NCBI RefSeq assembly: GCF_030295405.1
Contig: NZ_AP027080.1
Location: 3,208,001-3,272,000 of the forward strand
Length of the DNA stretch: 64,000 nucleotides
Source: Mesoterricola silvestris
GTDB taxonomy: Bacteria; Acidobacteriota; Holophagae; Holophagales; Holophagaceae
Direction of reading: 5' to 3'
This document shows, in pieces, positions 49,716-58,950 of this stretch (position 1 is the stretch's first letter; each line of letters begins with the position of its first letter). Below the pieces are notes generated by a model. The model searched no databases and had not been told where the DNA came from. It saw only the letters and a program-made list of their open reading frames with translations. The position numbers and the translations under genes are program-made.

Positions 49716-50771
49716 TCACAGAAGGCGCCTGAGGGCCAGGATCTCCTCCTTGACCAGGTGCAGGCGCTCGTGGGCCCGTTCCACCTCCTCGGCCGAAAGG
49801 TGCCGGGCCACCAGGTCCTTGTGGTCGGCCGCGAACCGCGCGCCGTTTTCCGCGGCCAGGGCGATCCACACGTAGGCCTCGGCCTGGTCCTGGGGGATGC
49901 GCTCGTCCTCGTCGAAGCACAGGCCGTGGTGGTGGCTGTAGCCCAGGTGGAACTGGGCTTCGGGATCCCCCCACAGGGCGGCGCGGCGGTACCAGGCGGC
50001 GGAGCCGGGCGCGTCGCCGCCGGTGTAGTGTTCCCCCCAGGGATTCTGGATATCCAGGATGACCTGGGCGGCGCTGCAGCCCCCGTGGGCGGAAAGGAGG
50101 AACAGCTCCTGGGCCGCCCCTTCGTCCAGGGGCATGCCCAGGCCACGCAGGTAGCACACCCCCAGGTAGTAGGTGGCCAGGGGGTCCCCGGCGTCCGAGG
50201 CGGCGCGGAAGCGCTGGGCGGCCTCCCCCTCGTCCTTGGCCAGGCCGATGCCGTTCTTGAGGTTGAAGGCGGTGACGAACTGGGCCCTGCGGCTGCCCCA
50301 GTCCGCGGCGATGCGGTACCAGCGCACGGCCTCCGTCAGGTCCCGGGGGATCCGGTCGCCGTCCTCGTAGAGGTGGGCCAGGCGCAGCTGGGTGCGCTCG
50401 TCCCCGTTCTCCGCCGCCCGGCGCATCCAGGCCAGGGCCTGGGCGAAATCCGGGGGGACGCCGTCGCCTTCCTCGAAGATGCGCACCAGCTGGAGCTGGG
50501 CCTCGGTGCTGCCGTGGTCGGCGGCCTTGCGGAACCAGGCCAGGGCCTGGGCGGGATCCCGGGGCCCGAATTCCCCGACGCTGGCGCAGTGGCCCAGCAG
50601 GTACTGGGCCTCCTGGGAACCCAGCTCCGCGGCCCGGCGCCACCACAGCAGGGCCTCCGCCCCGTCCCGGGGCACGCCCGTGCCGGTGGCATAGTGGCGG
50701 CCCAGGGTCACCTGGGCCGTGGCCAGCCCCTTCTCGGCCTCGGCCCGCAGGTCCGGTGTGGGTTCGGTCAT
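49716..50771 (-). CDS. Sel1-like repeat protein
   Basis: Protein of 351 aa formed almost entirely by about eight Sel1-type helical repeats (GATAQVTLGRHYATGTGV pattern; A..WYR.AA..G...AQ..L). These make a solenoid for protein-protein contacts. There is no signal peptide, so it is probably cytoplasmic. The C-terminus carries a charged helix (AEEVERAHERLHLVKEEIL). Start ATG 50771; a purine-rich GGGGAGGAG lies upstream. No partner is evident from position, though the region is rich in two-component genes. Confidence 0.88.
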   Translation of the reverse strand: MTEPTPDLRAEAEKGLATAQVTLGRHYATGTGVPRDGAEALLWWRRAAELGSQEAQYLLGHCASVGEFGPRDPAQALAWFRKAADHGSTEAQLQLVRIFEEGDGVPPDFAQALAWMRRAAENGDERTQLRLAHLYEDGDRIPRDLTEAVRWYRIAADWGSRRAQFVTAFNLKNGIGLAKDEGEAAQRFRAASDAGDPLATYYLGVCYLRGLGMPLDEGAAQELFLLSAHGGCSAAQVILDIQNPWGEHYTGGDAPGSAAWYRRAALWGDPEAQFHLGYSHHHGLCFDEDERIPQDQAEAYVWIALAAENGARFAADHKDLVARHLSAEEVERAHERLHLVKEEILALRRLL

Positions 50772-50937
50772 GGTGGCGCCCTTGGGGAGGAGTTGGCTTA
50801 TTGGGTCGTTCCGACCCGATTCTAAGAGTTATTTCCAATTATAAATCATGAAATGTTGCCTGCGCCCTTCCCCCCGAAGAACCGGCTTCCGCCCGGGCCA
50901 CCCTCGCAATATGATGGCTTATTCCCCGAGGCCCACC

Positions 50938-52992
50938 ATGCGCACCCCCCTGCTTCTCGCCGCCGTGTCCCTCTGCGCCCAGGCCCAGACGGCCAACCCC
51001 TTCTTCGCCGAGTGGAAGACGCCCCACGGGGTCCCGCCCTTCGCCGACATCCGGGACGAGCACTTCCTTCCGGCCTTCAAGGAGGGCATGGCCCGCCACC
51101 GGGCCGAAATCGAGGCCATCGCCACCTCTCCCGACGCGCCCACCTTCGCCAACACCGTGGAGGCCCTGGAGCGCTCGGGGCAGCTCCTGGAACGGGTCTC
51201 CCTGGTCTTCGGCGCCCTCTCCGGCGCCGAGACCAACCCGAAGCTGCAGGCCGTCAACCGCGAGCTGGCGCCCCTGCGCGCCGCGCACTACGACGCCATC
51301 AACCTCGACCCCCGGCTCTGGCGCCGCGTGAAGGCCGTGTGGGAGAACCGCACGGGGCTGGACAAGGAGCAGCTGCGGCTCCTGGAGGACCGCCGCCGGG
51401 GCTTCCTGAGGGCCGGGGCGGACCTGGACGAGGCCGGCAAGGTCCGCATGCGGGCCCTCAACGCCGAGCTGTCCCGCCTGGGCGTGCAGTTCGGGGATCG
51501 CATGCTGAAGGCCACCAAGGACTTCAAACTGGTGGTGACGAGGCCCGAGGACCTGGCCGGGCTGCCCCAGGGGGTGCGGGACGCCGCGGCGAGGGGCGGC
51601 ACCTGGGTCTTCACCCTGGACGGGCCCAGCATCTGGCCCTTCCTGCAGTACGCCGACAACCGCGACCTGCGCCGGCAGCTCCTCACGGGCTACCTGGAGC
51701 GCTGCCGCGCCGGAGAGACCGACACCCGCGAACTGGCCAGCCGCATGGCCTCCCTGCGGGTGCAGAAGGCGAAGCTCCTGGGCTACCCCACCTGGGCCGA
51801 CTACATCCTGGAGGAGAACATGGCCCGGACGCCCGCGGGCGCCTACGGGCTCCTGAAGCCCGTGTGGGAGGCCTCCCTGGCCAAGGCCAGGGAGGAGCGC
51901 GCCGAGCTCCAGGCCGCCATGGCCAAGGAGCTCCCCGCCGCCAAGCTGGAGTCCTGGGACTGGCGGTACTACCAGGAGAAGGTGCGCCGGGCGAAGTACG
52001 ACCTGGACGAGGCCGCCCTGAAGCCCTATTTCAGCCTGGACAGCGTGCGCGGCGGGGCCTTCGGGCTGGCCACGCGGCTCTACGGCATCACCTTCACCGA
52101 GGTCAAGGACGTGCCCGTGTACCACCCGGAGGTGCGGGTCTTCGAGGTGAAGGAGAAGGATGGGCGGCACCTGGGCCTCCTCTACACCGACTACCACCCG
52201 CGCCCCGGGAAGCGCGGCGGCGCCTGGTGCGGGAGCCTGCGCCCCGGGCGGGACCGCCACGCGGTGCCCGCCATCACCACCAACGTGGCCAACCTCTCCC
52301 GCCCCGCCGGGGACGCCCCCGCCCTGCTCACCCCCGACGAGGTGCGCACCCTCTTCCACGAGTTCGGCCACGCCCTGCACGGCCTTTTCTACGCGGGCCA
52401 GTACCGGGGCCTGGGCGGCGCGCCCCGGGACTTCGTGGAACTGCCCAGCCAGATCATGGAGAACTGGGCCATGGAGCCCGAGGTGCTCAGGACCTACGCC
52501 CGCCACTGGAAGACCGGGGAAGTGATCCCCGCAGCCCTGGGCGACCGCATCAAGAAGTCCCGCACCTTCGGCGAAGGCTTCGCCACCACCGAATACATGG
52601 CGGCCGCGCTCCTGGACATGGACTGGCACACCCTCGCCGACGACGCCCCGCGGGACGCCGATGCCTTCGAGAAGGCCAGCATGGAGAAGTGGGGCCTCCT
52701 GCCGGAAATCCCCCTGCGCTACCGCACCGCCTTCTTCAATCACATCTGGGGCGGCGGAAACGGGTACAGCGCCGGCTACTACGCCTACATCTGGAGCGCG
52801 GTGCTCGACAGCGACGCCTTCCTCGCCTTCAAGGAGAAGGGGAACCTGTACGATCCCGCCACCGCCCAGGCCTTCCGCACCAAGGTGCTGGAAAAGGGCC
52901 AGACCGCGGATCCGGCCCAGCTGTACCGGGATTTCCGGGGACGGGATCCCCGGGTGGAGGCCCTGCTGAGGAAGCGCGGCCTGAAATCCTGA
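50938..52992 (+). CDS. dcp: M3-family oligopeptidase (dipeptidyl carboxypeptidase Dcp-like), exported
   Basis: Zinc metallopeptidase of 684 aa, normal Dcp length. The active-site HEFGHALHGLF lies at about residue 474, with the third ligand Glu in ENWAMEPEVL about 30 residues later. The closing GGGNGYSAGYYAYIWSAVLD segment provides substrate-binding Tyr/His. A short signal sequence (LLLAAVSLCAQAQ) starts at ATG 50938, so the longer in-frame version is rejected. It would cut dipeptides from the C-terminus of peptides in the periplasm. A strong hairpin follows the stop. Confidence 0.92.
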   Translation: MRTPLLLAAVSLCAQAQTANPFFAEWKTPHGVPPFADIRDEHFLPAFKEGMARHRAEIEAIATSPDAPTFANTVEALERSGQLLERVSLVFGALSGAETNPKLQAVNRELAPLRAAHYDAINLDPRLWRRVKAVWENRTGLDKEQLRLLEDRRRGFLRAGADLDEAGKVRMRALNAELSRLGVQFGDRMLKATKDFKLVVTRPEDLAGLPQGVRDAAARGGTWVFTLDGPSIWPFLQYADNRDLRRQLLTGYLERCRAGETDTRELASRMASLRVQKAKLLGYPTWADYILEENMARTPAGAYGLLKPVWEASLAKAREERAELQAAMAKELPAAKLESWDWRYYQEKVRRAKYDLDEAALKPYFSLDSVRGGAFGLATRLYGITFTEVKDVPVYHPEVRVFEVKEKDGRHLGLLYTDYHPRPGKRGGAWCGSLRPGRDRHAVPAITTNVANLSRPAGDAPALLTPDEVRTLFHEFGHALHGLFYAGQYRGLGGAPRDFVELPSQIMENWAMEPEVLRTYARHWKTGEVIPAALGDRIKKSRTFGEGFATTEYMAAALLDMDWHTLADDAPRDADAFEKASMEKWGLLPEIPLRYRTAFFNHIWGGGNGYSAGYYAYIWSAVLDSDAFLAFKEKGNLYDPATAQAFRTKVLEKGQTADPAQLYRDFRGRDPRVEALLRKRGLKS

Positions 52993-53012
52993 GGAATGCA
53001 GCCATGAAATAG

Positions 53013-53040
53013 GGCCCGCCCCGGGGAACCGGGGCGGGCC
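53013..53040 (+). terminator. GC hairpin after the M3 peptidase gene
   Basis: GGCCCGCCCCGG, loop GGAA, CCGGGGCGGGCC: a perfect 12-bp stem with a tetraloop, 20 bases past the stop codon. No T-run follows. Confidence 0.65.
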
Positions 53041-53083
53041 ATGGGCACACTAATCCCCTGCGGCGCCGTGCCGAGGAGAGCCC

Positions 53084-53401
53084 ATGACCCAGCCGAGCAC
53101 CGCCCCCGCGGTGGGCCCGACCCTTGTCCTTAAAGGACCCCCCAGCGCCGTGCAGGGGAAGAGCACCGTCGTGCGCGTGGAGGTCCGGGGCGCCGTCCCG
53201 GGCCAGGTGGTATCCGTGCGGGGCTGGGTCAAGGGGGAGAAGATGTTCGAATCCCACCGGACCCTGGACGGGGCCCCCACCTTCGACACCTGCATTCCCA
53301 TCCCCTTCTTCGGGGAGATCCAGATCCTCGTCCTCCAGGCCCACTGCCAGGGCTCCCGGTCCCCGGCCCACGCGGTGCCCCTGCGCATGCCGCCGCCATA
53401 A
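53084..53401 (+). CDS. small hypothetical protein, Ig-like beta sandwich
   Basis: Unrecognised protein of 105 aa. GAGGAGAG lies seven bases before ATG 53084. It is strand-rich (TLVLKGPPSAVQGKSTVVRV, PGQVVSVRGWVKGEK, IQILVLQAHCQG) with a spacing suggestive of a single Ig-like domain. It has no signal peptide, so it is probably cytoplasmic. It ends directly against the convergent hybrid-kinase gene. Function unknown. Confidence 0.6.
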   Translation: MTQPSTAPAVGPTLVLKGPPSAVQGKSTVVRVEVRGAVPGQVVSVRGWVKGEKMFESHRTLDGAPTFDTCIPIPFFGEIQILVLQAHCQGSRSPAHAVPLRMPPP

Positions 53402-55420
53402 CTAGGTGGACTCGAGCACTTCCCGGACCTTCCCCAGGAGGTCCTTGATGCGGAAGGGCTTCTGCAGGAAGTGCGTCTCCTCCCGCATGAGTCCCCGCTT
53501 GGCAAGGATATCGCCCGTGTACCCGGAGATGAAGAGGACCTTGAAGCCCTGGCGCTCCTCCAGGATGCGCTGCTGGAGTTCCTTCCCGTTCATGGCGGGC
53601 ATGACCACGTCCGTGATGAGGAGATGGATCGGGCCCTCGTACCGGGCCGCCAGGAGCGCCGCCTCCAGGGGGTTGGAGGCGGCGAGCACCCGGTAGCCCT
53701 TCTCCTCCAGGACCAGCTTCATGACCTCCAGCATGGGGGCCTCGTCCTCGGCGATGAGGATGGTCTCGTCGCCGCCGCCCGCGGAAGCGCCGGCGGAGGG
53801 GTCCGGCGCCTCGTCCTCGGCGTCGAAGGCGGGCAGGTAGATCTTGAAGGAGGTGCCCAGGCCCGGGTTGCTGTAGACCGAAAGGGCCCCGCCGTTCTGC
53901 TTGATGATGCCGTACACCATGGAGAGCCCCAGCCCGGTGCCCTTGCCTTCGGCCTTGGTGGTGAAGAAGGGCTCGAAGATCTGGGCGAGGGTGGCGGCGT
54001 CCATGCCGCAGCCGGTGTCGCTGACGGTGAGCTGCACGTAGCTTCCCGGTGGCAGCCCCCCGAAGACCAGGGCGGAGGATTCCTCCACCAGGAAATTGGC
54101 GGTCTCGATGCTGATGGTGCCGCCGCTGGGCAGGGCGTCGCGGGAATTGATGACCAGGTTCGTGAGCACCTGGTTCACCTGGGAGGGGTCGATGAAGACG
54201 GCCCTCAGGTCGGGAGCCGGATGCAGGGTGAGTTCGATATCGCCCTCGATGAGCCGGTTGAGCATCTTCCGGTTCTCCCCCAGGACCTGGTTGAGGTCCA
54301 GGCGCCGGGGCTGGGCGGCCTGCTTGCGGGAGAAGGCCAGCAGCTGGCGCGTGAGCTCCGCGGAATGTTCCGCGGCCCTCTTGATCTCCAGGATGCGCCG
54401 CCGGGCGGAATCCGGGAGCGCCTCGGTCTCCAGGGAGATCTCGGAATTGATGAGGATGACGTTGAGCATGTTGTTGAAATCGTGGGCCACCCCTCCCGCC
54501 AGCCGGCCGATGGCTTCCATCTTCTGGGCCTGGAGGAGCTCGGATTCCATGCGCCGCTGCTCGGTGATGTCCTGCATGATGCCGATGAAATGATCGATGC
54601 CGCCCCCCTCGTTGCGCAGGGGGGAGATGGCGGTCTGGAAGAGCCGGGAGGCGCCGCCCTTGTGCCGGCTCAGGATCTCGCCCCGCCACACCCGGCCCCC
54701 GGACACCGCGTCCCAGATCCGGGCGTGGAAGGCCGGGTCCTGGGCCGGGGATTCCAGGAACGGGGGCTTGGAGCCCAGGATCTCCCGGGCCTCGAAGCCG
54801 GTGATTTCCAGGAAGGCCGGGTTGGCCCATTCGATGGCGCCCTGGCGGTCCAGGATCAGGATGCCGTTGGCCGCGGCGTCCAGGGCGAAGCTCTTCAGCC
54901 GGAGGCTGGCCTCCATCTCCCGCAGCTCCTCCACCTGCTGGGCGAGGCTCTGGGAGCGCTGGTCCAGCTTCTGCACCAGGCGTTCGTTGTAGAGCTTGAG
55001 GAAGGAGCCCTCGTCGGTGGGGACCGGTTCCGGGGCCTTGAGGGCGCCGGCCTGGGTGCGCCGGACCACGTCCTGCACCTGGCCCAGGAAGGCCTCGGGC
55101 TCCATGGGCTTGCGCAGGAACGCGGCGGCGCCGAGCGACAGCGCGAAGGTCTCGTCCTCATCCGACTGGTACGTGGCGGTGTAGAAGATGAAGGGGATCG
55201 GGGCCAGCCCCGCATCCCCCATCCAGGCCCGGCAGAGGGTGTAGCCGTCCATGACCGGCATCAGGATGTCGGAGATGATGAGATCCGGCGGATCCTTCCG
55301 GGCCGCCTCCAGGGCCTCCTTTCCGTTCATGGCCTTGGAGGTGGCGTGGCCCTGGCTGCCCAGGAGCAGTTCCAGGAGGGTGATGTTGGACTGGATGTCA
55401 TCGACCAGAAGGATCTTCAT
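53402..55420 (-). CDS. hybrid histidine kinase, REC - PAS - HisKA - HATPase - REC
   Basis: Cytoplasmic protein of 672 aa. The N-terminal receiver (1-125) has MKILLVDDIQSN and LIISDILMPVMDGY. Coiled coil about 150-185. PAS about 185-310 (LDAAANGILILDRQGAIEWA). H-box about 330 (LAGGVAHDFNNMLNVILINS). ATPase domain has VTSDTGCGMDA-type box, FFTTKAEGKGTGLGLSMVYG. The C-terminal receiver has ILIAEDEAPMLEVMK, LLITDVVMPAMNGKE and FLQKPF. It is the last gene of a leftward cluster: MASE1 kinase, receiver, this protein (gaps of 9 and 22 bases). The two receivers allow a multistep relay within the cluster. Confidence 0.93.
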   Translation of the reverse strand: MKILLVDDIQSNITLLELLLGSQGHATSKAMNGKEALEAARKDPPDLIISDILMPVMDGYTLCRAWMGDAGLAPIPFIFYTATYQSDEDETFALSLGAAAFLRKPMEPEAFLGQVQDVVRRTQAGALKAPEPVPTDEGSFLKLYNERLVQKLDQRSQSLAQQVEELREMEASLRLKSFALDAAANGILILDRQGAIEWANPAFLEITGFEAREILGSKPPFLESPAQDPAFHARIWDAVSGGRVWRGEILSRHKGGASRLFQTAISPLRNEGGGIDHFIGIMQDITEQRRMESELLQAQKMEAIGRLAGGVAHDFNNMLNVILINSEISLETEALPDSARRRILEIKRAAEHSAELTRQLLAFSRKQAAQPRRLDLNQVLGENRKMLNRLIEGDIELTLHPAPDLRAVFIDPSQVNQVLTNLVINSRDALPSGGTISIETANFLVEESSALVFGGLPPGSYVQLTVSDTGCGMDAATLAQIFEPFFTTKAEGKGTGLGLSMVYGIIKQNGGALSVYSNPGLGTSFKIYLPAFDAEDEAPDPSAGASAGGGDETILIAEDEAPMLEVMKLVLEEKGYRVLAASNPLEAALLAARYEGPIHLLITDVVMPAMNGKELQQRILEERQGFKVLFISGYTGDILAKRGLMREETHFLQKPFRIKDLLGKVREVLEST

Positions 55421-55442
55421 GGGCGGCTCCCGGGAGGGACGG

Positions 55443-55802
55443 TCATATGAAGGTGGAGATGGTGCCCGTGAAGGTCTCGGGATTGATGGGCTTCTCGATG
55501 TATTCCGTGAACCCCTCCAGGAGGGCCCTTTCCCGGTCCCCGGCCATGGCGTAGCTGGTGATGGCCATGATGGGCGTCTCGGCGGTGCCGGGCAGGGCCC
55601 GCAGGGCCTTCACCACCTGGTAGCCGTCCATGCCGGGGAGCTGGATGTCCAGGAGGATGAGGTCGAAGGCCTCCTTCTCCGCGATGGTGATGCCCGAGGG
55701 CCCGTCCATGGCGGCCACCAGGTCCACCTTCAGCGAGCTCAGGAGCATGCGCACCAGCAGCAGGTTGTCCGGATTGTCTTCGATGACCAGGATGCGTTTC
55801 AT
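55443..55802 (-). CDS. single-domain response regulator (DivK-like)
   Basis: Receiver of 119 aa: MKRILVIEDNPDNLLLVRML (acidic pair), FDLILLDIQLPGMDGYQVV (acceptor Asp), PIMAITSYAMAGD (Thr), IEKPINPETF (Lys). It resembles the stand-alone DivK/CheY-like receivers found beside hybrid kinases. The gene begins nine bases after the MASE1 kinase stop and ends 22 bases before the hybrid kinase start, so the three are one operon and this is the probable phosphate shuttle between the two kinases. Confidence 0.93.
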   Translation of the reverse strand: MKRILVIEDNPDNLLLVRMLLSSLKVDLVAAMDGPSGITIAEKEAFDLILLDIQLPGMDGYQVVKALRALPGTAETPIMAITSYAMAGDRERALLEGFTEYIEKPINPETFTGTISTFI

Positions 55803-55811
55803 GGGGTCCTT

Positions 55812-58800
55812 CTAGGCGGAAGCCAGGGGCAGGGTGAGGGTGAAGGTGGAGCCCCGGCCCAGGTCGCTGGCGGCTTCGATATCGCCGTCCATGAGCCGGG
55901 CCAGGCGGCGGCTCAGGGCCAGGCCCAGGCCGGTGCCTTCGTTGCGCCGGGCCAGCCCCTCGTCCAGTTGTTCGAATTCCCGGAAGAGCCGGTGGAGATC
56001 CCGGGCGGCGATGCCGGGCCCGGTGTCCCGCACCGCCACCCGCACCCGGCCCTGCCCCGGGAGGACCTGGACGGTGACGCCGCCGGCCTCGGTGAACTTC
56101 ACGGCGTTGGAAAGCAGGTTCAGGAAGATCTGGGAAACGCGCCGGCGATCCCCGGCCATGGGAAGGGCTTCGGGGAAATCCTGGCGGACCAGGGCCAGCC
56201 CTTTGGCTTCCGCCGCGGGAACCAGGGTCTCCATGGACTCCCGCAGGGTCTGCACCAGGTCGTAGGGCGCGGAGGCCAGGCGCATTTCCGAGGCCTCGAT
56301 CTTGGAGAGGTCCAGCACGTCGTTGATGAGGTCCAGGAGGTGGCGCCCGTTGCGCTGGACGATGCGCAGGGGCTCCTCCTGCTGGGGCTGGAGCGGACCG
56401 GCCATGCCCCCCAGCAGGACGCCGGTGAAGCCGATGACCGAGTTCAGGGGGGTGCGCAGTTCGTGGGACATGGCCGACAGGAAGGCGGACTTGGCGCGGT
56501 CCGCCGCCTGGGCCCTTTCCACGGCCAGGGCGAGGTCCTCGTTGGTCTCCCGCAGGAGAGCCGTGCGCTCCTCCACCCGGCATTCCAGGTCCGCCGCGTG
56601 GGCCTTCAGGCGCTCATGGAGGAGGGCGTTCTGGATGCCCGTGGAGGCCTGGGCCGCCAGCGTCTCCAGGAAGGTGGCCTCGTCCCCGTAGGAGCGGGGC
56701 CGCCCCGACCCCAGGACCAGGCGGCCCAGGTTCTGGCCGGCCTTGCGCAGGGGGAGGATCGCGAAGGAGGCCACCCCGGGCGCGCCGCGGCGCGGATCCG
56801 AGGCCACGTCGTCCACGTAGACCGCCGGGCCGTCGGCGTCCTCCAGGGCGCTGAGCTCCAGGCCCTCCTCCCCGGTGGGCCCGGCGCCGCCCCCCCGCTG
56901 CACGCTGTCCTTGAGCCGGAGGGCGGTCCCCTCCCGCAGGAACAGCATCGCCAGGTCGGAATCCGTGGCCGCCAGGAGGCCCTGGATGGCCGCCCGGGCG
57001 CAGGTGGCCACGTCCAGGGTCGTGCTGAGGCGGTTGCCCAGTTCGTTCATGGCCGAAAGCTGGACGGCCCGCTGGAGGAGGGCCTCCTCCGCGTGCTTCT
57101 GGTCCGTGATGTCCTCGCCCAGGCCGATGGTGCCGGTGATCGCCCCCGCCCGGTCCCGGAGGACCGTGTTGTTCCAGCGGATGAGCCTGCGCTCCCCGCC
57201 CCGGGTGAGGATGGCGTTCTCGTTGTGGATCTGGATCTCCCCCCGGTTCACGGAGGCGTCCAGGGCCGCCGAAACCCTCGGCCGGTCCTCCTCGGGGATG
57301 AAGAGGTCGAACCAGCGGCGGCCCAGGACCTCCTCCCGGGACCAGCCCGTCACCTGGAGCAGGTGATCGTTGCAGAAGGTGATGGCGGCCCCGGCGTCCA
57401 GGGAGACCGCCACGAGCTTCACGTTTTCCAGGGTGGCCCGGAAGCGCCGTTCGGATTCCACCAGATCCACCCGCGTCTCCATGGCCCCCAGGGCGTACCC
57501 CAGGTCCCCCGCGAGCTCGCCCAGAAGGCGGATTTCCTCGGTGCCCAGGTCGTCCGGGTCGCCGTAGCAGGCCATGAGCGCGCCCGCCACCTTCCCCGCC
57601 TTGAGGATGGGGAAGGCGCACTGGGCCTCGTAGCCCTTGGCCAGGGCCGTGGCGCGCCAGGGGGCGTAGGCCGGATCGTTCAGGCAGGCCGGGTACGCGA
57701 GGGAGGCGCCGGCGGGCGCCGCCCCCTCCGGCAGGGCGAGACCGCCCAGGTGGCCGAAGGTGGCGCCGGGCACCACGCATCCGGTGGCCTCCTCCTGGAA
57801 GCCCAGCCAGGCCATCTGGAAGCCGCCCAGTTCCACCAGGAGGCGGCAGGTTTCCCGCAGGAGGCCGATGCGGTCCTCGCAGTGGACGATGGTCTGGTTC
57901 ACTTCCGAGAGGGTGCGGTAGAGGCGGTTCTGGACGCGCAGGCGGTCCTCCAGGCCCTGGCGCTCCTGCAGGGCGGCGGCCAGCACCAGGGTGGTGATGG
58001 CCAGGGTGCAGATGAAGCCCTGCTGCAGGAGGAGAGAACCGCTCAACGGACCGGTAAGCATGAAGGGACCCGCGCCCAGGAGCGTGGAGGTGGTGGCCAG
58101 GGTGGCCAGCAGGGCGACGAGGCTCGACGCGTAGAAGGGTCCCAGGCGGGCGGTGCTCAGCACCAGGAGCGGGAAGAAGAAGAAGGCCAGGGGCGGCAGG
58201 AAGGGGCACACCCCGTACCAGAAGGCGAGGATCAACCCGGCCGCCAGCACCGCATTGCGGTGGACCTTCGCGGGCAGGGCGGCCAGGTGGCGGCGGCGGA
58301 AGGTCATCGCCACGGGCACCAGGACCAGCGCACCGGCGGCGTCCCCCAGCCACCACGCCGCCCCCACGTCCCGGAAGATCTCCCAGCGGCCCGTGGCCGC
58401 GCAGAAGGCCAGGGTGCCCGCCAGGGCGCTGGCGAAGGTCGCCACCACCGCGCCCCCGAGGATGAACTGGAGCACGTGGGCCACCCGGTTGAAGGGGTGG
58501 CGGGTGCCCGTGAAGCGCTCGATGAGGAAACCCGCCAGGATGGCCTCCGAGGCGTTGCCCAGGGAGGTGACCAGGGAGGCGGCCAGGAGCGGCCCCGGAG
58601 CGAGCCCCAGCCGCCCGAGGATCACGCCGTTGGCCAGGAAGGCCCCCACCAGGACCGCGGGCCAGATGCCGGGGCCGAAGCGCAGGCAGGCGGCTATGAC
58701 CAGGCCCGTGGGGATCCAGATGGAGCTGGCGTTGGAGCCGGGAAAGGCCAGGTGCAGGCTCAGGAGGGCCAGGACGAAATAGGCCGCGGCCAGGGCCGCC

Positions 58801-58850
58801 AGATGGGTGAGGGGAGGGCGTTTCCAGGGGAGGTGCCAATGGGGCTTCAT
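55812..58850 (-). CDS. MASE1 membrane sensor histidine kinase with GAF and PAS domains
   Basis: Membrane kinase of 1012 aa. Residues about 12-300 are a MASE1 sensor with eight membrane segments (LAALAAAYFVLALLSLHLAF, WIPTGLVIAACLRFGPGIWP). Then a GAF domain (about 315-475, LLVELGGFQMAWLGF), a PAS domain (480-605, AITFCNDHLLQVTGWSREE), a second GAF (615-760, AMNELGNRLSTTLDVATCAR), H-box at about 785 (FLSAMSHELRTPLNSVIGF), and an ATPase domain (LLSNAVKFTEAGG, VRDTGPGIAARD, EGTGLGLALSRRLARL). No receiver of its own; the next gene supplies one. The MASE1 ligand is unknown. Confidence 0.93.
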   Translation of the reverse strand: MKPHWHLPWKRPPLTHLAALAAAYFVLALLSLHLAFPGSNASSIWIPTGLVIAACLRFGPGIWPAVLVGAFLANGVILGRLGLAPGPLLAASLVTSLGNASEAILAGFLIERFTGTRHPFNRVAHVLQFILGGAVVATFASALAGTLAFCAATGRWEIFRDVGAAWWLGDAAGALVLVPVAMTFRRRHLAALPAKVHRNAVLAAGLILAFWYGVCPFLPPLAFFFFPLLVLSTARLGPFYASSLVALLATLATTSTLLGAGPFMLTGPLSGSLLLQQGFICTLAITTLVLAAALQERQGLEDRLRVQNRLYRTLSEVNQTIVHCEDRIGLLRETCRLLVELGGFQMAWLGFQEEATGCVVPGATFGHLGGLALPEGAAPAGASLAYPACLNDPAYAPWRATALAKGYEAQCAFPILKAGKVAGALMACYGDPDDLGTEEIRLLGELAGDLGYALGAMETRVDLVESERRFRATLENVKLVAVSLDAGAAITFCNDHLLQVTGWSREEVLGRRWFDLFIPEEDRPRVSAALDASVNRGEIQIHNENAILTRGGERRLIRWNNTVLRDRAGAITGTIGLGEDITDQKHAEEALLQRAVQLSAMNELGNRLSTTLDVATCARAAIQGLLAATDSDLAMLFLREGTALRLKDSVQRGGGAGPTGEEGLELSALEDADGPAVYVDDVASDPRRGAPGVASFAILPLRKAGQNLGRLVLGSGRPRSYGDEATFLETLAAQASTGIQNALLHERLKAHAADLECRVEERTALLRETNEDLALAVERAQAADRAKSAFLSAMSHELRTPLNSVIGFTGVLLGGMAGPLQPQQEEPLRIVQRNGRHLLDLINDVLDLSKIEASEMRLASAPYDLVQTLRESMETLVPAAEAKGLALVRQDFPEALPMAGDRRRVSQIFLNLLSNAVKFTEAGGVTVQVLPGQGRVRVAVRDTGPGIAARDLHRLFREFEQLDEGLARRNEGTGLGLALSRRLARLMDGDIEAASDLGRGSTFTLTLPLASA

Positions 58851-58950
58851 GGGTGCCGCCGGGTTTGTGGGGTGAAGGTAGTTCCTTTATACCCTGGAAC
58901 CCTCGCCAACCGGGGACCATCCGGCGGAAAGCGCCGCGCCTATGCCGGAT

